This document shows positions 13,802-16,080 of a stretch of 16,080 nucleotides of DNA, one piece after another. Source of the stretch: Treponema sp. UBA937 (GTDB taxonomy: Bacteria > Spirochaetota > Spirochaetia > Treponematales > Breznakiellaceae); NCBI GenBank assembly GCA_002293455.1, contig DBDH01000012.1:1-16080 (forward strand). The letters run 5' to 3'. The notes beneath the pieces are model-generated. The model was not told where the DNA came from. It ran no database searches and saw nothing but the letters and a program-made list of their open reading frames with translations. Each line of letters begins with the position of its first letter. Position 1 is the stretch's first letter. The translations under genes and the position numbers were made by a program.

Positions 13802-15460
13802 CTAATCCTTAAAAATAGCTCCTGCAGCCGCTGATGTTACCTGCTTTGAGTAGCGCGCAAGATAGCCGCTTGTTACTTTCGGGGGCAGCGGTTTCCATGA
13901 AGCCCTGCGTTTCGCGATCTCATCATCATCAAGTGTAACATTAATCGCATAGTTTTCAATATCGATGGAAATAATATCACCATCTTGCACGAGTCCGATG
14001 AGTCCGCCCTCGGCGGCTTCGGGAGACACATGTCCGATAGACGCGCCGCGGCTTGCGCCGGAAAAACGTCCGTCGGTGATGAGCGCGACTGTATCGTCCA
14101 AGCCCATGCCGGCAAGGGCCGCTGTAGGACCGAGCATCTCTTTCATGCCGGGGCCGCCTTTTGGTCCTTCATAACGTATAACAATAACATCACCCGGTTT
14201 TATCTTCCCGCCCATGATAGCGTCAAAAGCATCATCTTCACTGTCGAAAACGCGCGCGGGGCCTTCGTGTTTCAGCATGGAGGGAGCAACGGCACTGCGT
14301 TTGACCACAGAACCATCGGGAGCGATATTTCCTTTCAAAGCCGCGAGTCCGCCCGTTTTGGAATACGGATTTTCGATAGGCTTGATGACAGACGGATTCT
14401 TATTTACCGCGCCGGACACCGCGTCTTTAAGCGTTCCATAAACAGTCGGAAGCGACAAATCGATAAGGTTTTGCTTTGCAAGCTCCGCGTACACGGCGGG
14501 AATGCCCCCCGCTTCGTGAAGATCAATCACCGCGTCGGGACCGGCGGGAGCAAGTTTACATAGATTGGGAGTCTTCTCGCTGACGCGGTTTAAGAGTTCC
14601 ATATCCAGTTTAATTCCCGCTTCATGGGCGACGGCCGGAAGATGAAGAGCCGTATTGGTAGAACAGCCGAGCGCCATATCAAGAGTCAAGGCATTGAGGA
14701 AAGCCTTTTCGGTCATGATGGATAGAGGCCGGATATCCTTTTTCAGCATATCCACGATGAGGAAGCCTGTCTTTTTCGCGAGACGCAGGCGTTCCGCCAT
14801 TACCGCCGGAATAGTGCCGTTTCCCGGAAGCGCCATGCCGAGACCTTCTGTAACACAATTCATCGAATTGGCGGTGAACATTCCGGCACAAGAACCGCAG
14901 GTCGGACAGGCCGCGTCTTCTAATTCCGACAGTTCAGCTTCATCCATTTTACCCGCGCCGACCGCGCCGACCGCTTCAAACATGGTCGTTAAGGTGAGAG
15001 GCTTTCCGTTCCGTTTTCCCGGCAGCATGGGGCCGCCTGAAACAAAGACAGCCGGAATATTAATCCGGGCCGCGGCCATGAGCATTCCGGGGACAATTTT
15101 ATCGCAGTTGGGCACAAAGACAAGCGCGTCAAAAGCGTGGGCCCGCGCCATGCATTCAATGCTGTCGGCGATCAATTCACGCGTAACAAGCGAATAGCGC
15201 ATTCCTTCATGCCCCATTGCAATGCCGTCGCAGACACCGATTACCGGAAACTGCACGGGGACAGCACCGGCGAGTCTCACGCCGTCGCATACATATTTGG
15301 CAATCGTATCCAGATGGATATGTCCGGGAACGATCTCGCTTTTTGCGGACACAACTCCGATAAGAGGCCTGTCGAATTCTTCTTCGACAAAGCCCATAGC
15401 TTTAAAAAGAGACCGGTGACCGGCTCTCGCGATTCCTTTCTTGACAATGTCACTTTTCAT
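13802..15460 (-). CDS. ilvD: Dihydroxy-acid dehydratase
   Basis: IlvD dehydrates 2,3-dihydroxy-isovalerate and 2,3-dihydroxy-3-methylvalerate to the 2-oxo acids of valine and isoleucine synthesis. Motifs, counted from the upstream ATG 15475: the N-terminal VVSAKSEIVPGHIHLD (41-56), NCDKIVPGM (123-131) with Cys124, the Mg-ligand lysine in GAGKM (173-177), ACPTCGSCAGMFTANSMN (189-206), and the C-terminal GRFSGASRGASIGHVSPEAA. The first motif has no cysteine where [2Fe-2S] plant-type enzymes have one, resembling the E. coli [4Fe-4S] enzyme. Although the frame opens at 15475, GGAG stands 7 bases before ATG 15460, so 552 residues starting MKSDIVKKG is the likely product. It is transcribed from its own promoter at 15491-15520. 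Confidence 0.95.
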   Translation of the reverse strand: MKSDIVKKGIARAGHRSLFKAMGFVEEEFDRPLIGVVSAKSEIVPGHIHLDTIAKYVCDGVRLAGAVPVQFPVIGVCDGIAMGHEGMRYSLVTRELIADSIECMARAHAFDALVFVPNCDKIVPGMLMAAARINIPAVFVSGGPMLPGKRNGKPLTLTTMFEAVGAVGAGKMDEAELSELEDAACPTCGSCAGMFTANSMNCVTEGLGMALPGNGTIPAVMAERLRLAKKTGFLIVDMLKKDIRPLSIMTEKAFLNALTLDMALGCSTNTALHLPAVAHEAGIKLDMELLNRVSEKTPNLCKLAPAGPDAVIDLHEAGGIPAVYAELAKQNLIDLSLPTVYGTLKDAVSGAVNKNPSVIKPIENPYSKTGGLAALKGNIAPDGSVVKRSAVAPSMLKHEGPARVFDSEDDAFDAIMGGKIKPGDVIVIRYEGPKGGPGMKEMLGPTAALAGMGLDDTVALITDGRFSGASRGASIGHVSPEAAEGGLIGLVQDGDIISIDIENYAINVTLDDDEIAKRRASWKPLPPKVTSGYLARYSKQVTSAAAGAIFKD

Positions 15461-15490
15461 GTATTTACTCCTCATTCTGTATGCAAAAAT

Positions 15491-15520
15491 ATATTACATC
15501 GTTTTATGTTTACAGTTCAA
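15491..15520 (-). promoter_or_regulatory. Candidate promoter of ilvD
   Basis: On the minus strand TTGAAC (15515-15520) and TAATAT (15491-15496) lie 18 bases apart, predicting a start near 15484 and a leader of about 25 bases that contains the GGAG site. There is thus no room for a T-box or attenuator leader. The rest of the 15476-15684 gap holds only a small ctcgc-ttgc-gcgag hairpin and no gene I can recognise. Confidence 0.5.
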
Positions 15521-15684
15521 GTTCTGCAATATTTATTCGTATGTTTAATGCCCAAGAACTCGCTTGCGCGAGGGAGGCTCTGCGGCGATGTTATTGATTG
15601 TATCAAGATAACTTTCCAATTTCCCTATTACCCGCCAACGAGCGCATTTGTGTAATTGCCGTAATGTTAAGCTGTACAAACCGC

Positions 15685-16080
15685 TCACTCTGTGGAAGTC
15701 CCTGCCGAATGAGCAGGACATTTATTCTTCCCATAAAATTCATTAACCAATAAATCCATAAATACTATGTCGTGCTTTTCCATATTCCGGTGCAATGCTT
15801 CCCGTCTTATTCCCATTTTTTTGAATCCTATTTTTTCATAACATGTTATTGCTCTTTTATTAAACGAGTATACTCTTAACATTACATTGTGTAAATTCAA
15901 TGCCTTAAATCCGTAATCCAACAAAAGCGACAATGCTTCTGTTCCATACCCTTTGTTCAAATAATTTTTATCGCCGATAACTATTCCAACTTCGGCGGTT
16001 TGATTAAGATTATCAATATTCACAAAACCGCAATCGCCGATGAGTTTATCTGTCTCTATATCAACTATTGAATACGTATG
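15685..16080 (-). CDS. GNAT-family N-acetyltransferase (RimJ/RimL type, N-terminus beyond window)
   Basis: 131 residues are visible, open to the right edge; the true start lies outside the window. The sequence shows the GNAT core: LIGDCGFVNID, AEVGIVIGDKNYLNKGYGTEALSLLLDYGF with the acetyl-CoA pyrophosphate-binding NKGYGTEA, then NVMLRVYSFNKRAITCYEKIGF with the conserved N-x-x-A-x-x-x-Y-E-K-x-G-F helix. The internal GTG at 16023 is not a real start because the family sequence continues upstream of it. The substrate is unknown: it could be a ribosomal protein alanine, a sugar amine or a small molecule. It ends 209 bases before ilvD and is probably unrelated to it. Confidence 0.88.
   Translation of the reverse strand, partial: HTYSIVDIETDKLIGDCGFVNIDNLNQTAEVGIVIGDKNYLNKGYGTEALSLLLDYGFKALNLHNVMLRVYSFNKRAITCYEKIGFKKMGIRREALHRNMEKHDIVFMDLLVNEFYGKNKCPAHSAGTSTE

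Noticed and set aside
13985..15197. Plus-strand frames of 192 and 180 codons within ilvD
   Set aside because: Both are antisense to a fully conserved ilvD and show no domain.
15540..15684. Possible pseudogene or attenuator upstream of ilvD
   Set aside because: Only a 5-base stem and a 14-codon frame are visible, and the predicted ilvD start site lies downstream of it, so there is no support for a leader function.
1..16080. CRISPR arrays, tRNA or rRNA genes, transposase genes
   Set aside because: No regularly spaced repeats, cloverleaf-like or rRNA-like segments, or DDE/tyrosine recombinase motifs were seen on either strand.

Overview
The window reads as a chromosomal segment of a spirochaete, probably a Treponema-like host-associated or free-living species. 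Three things support this: an omega-subunit gene (rpoZ) of the short spirochaetal type directly upstream of miaA, a small XRE regulator of a style common in Treponema, and an Rpn/PD-(D/E)XK 'recombination-promoting nuclease'. This is recognition by eye, not a database result. Base composition differs along the window: positions 1-9,200 are visibly AT-rich and accessory in character, while 9,600-15,500 is more GC-rich and holds housekeeping genes.

Positions 1-8,939 form a minus-strand surface-glycan locus, transcribed from right to left. In transcription order it holds UDP-galactopyranose mutase (glf), a truncated GT2 glycosyltransferase remnant, an intact GT2, a 264-base gap with a second very short GT2-like remnant, two more intact GT2 genes, a 901-residue protein, and an aldo/keto reductase with two Fe-S motifs that runs off the left edge. 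The 901-residue protein joins a polysaccharide pyruvyl transferase domain to a complete MenD-like ThDP enzyme. Genes mostly overlap by 4 bases (ATGA) or abut, so this looks like one operon. The likely product is a galactofuranose-containing glycan carrying a pyruvyl-type or ThDP-made decoration.

A strong sigma70-type promoter for this operon lies at 9173-9201, immediately next to a divergently transcribed XRE regulator (9237-9575). Dyad symmetries overlap the promoter elements, so the XRE protein may control both itself and the glycan operon.

Positions 9,639-15,475 carry miaA and rpoZ (the latter with a promoter placed so that its mRNA would be leaderless), ilvB and ilvD for branched-chain amino acid synthesis, and an Rpn-family nuclease on the plus strand between the two ilv genes. 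A partial GNAT acetyltransferase enters from the right edge.

The most notable observations are (i) the pyruvyl transferase-ThDP fusion with a neighbouring Fe-S aldo/keto reductase and (ii) a 65-base element of two overlapping perfect hairpins sitting in frame in the ThDP-site coding region of that fusion.
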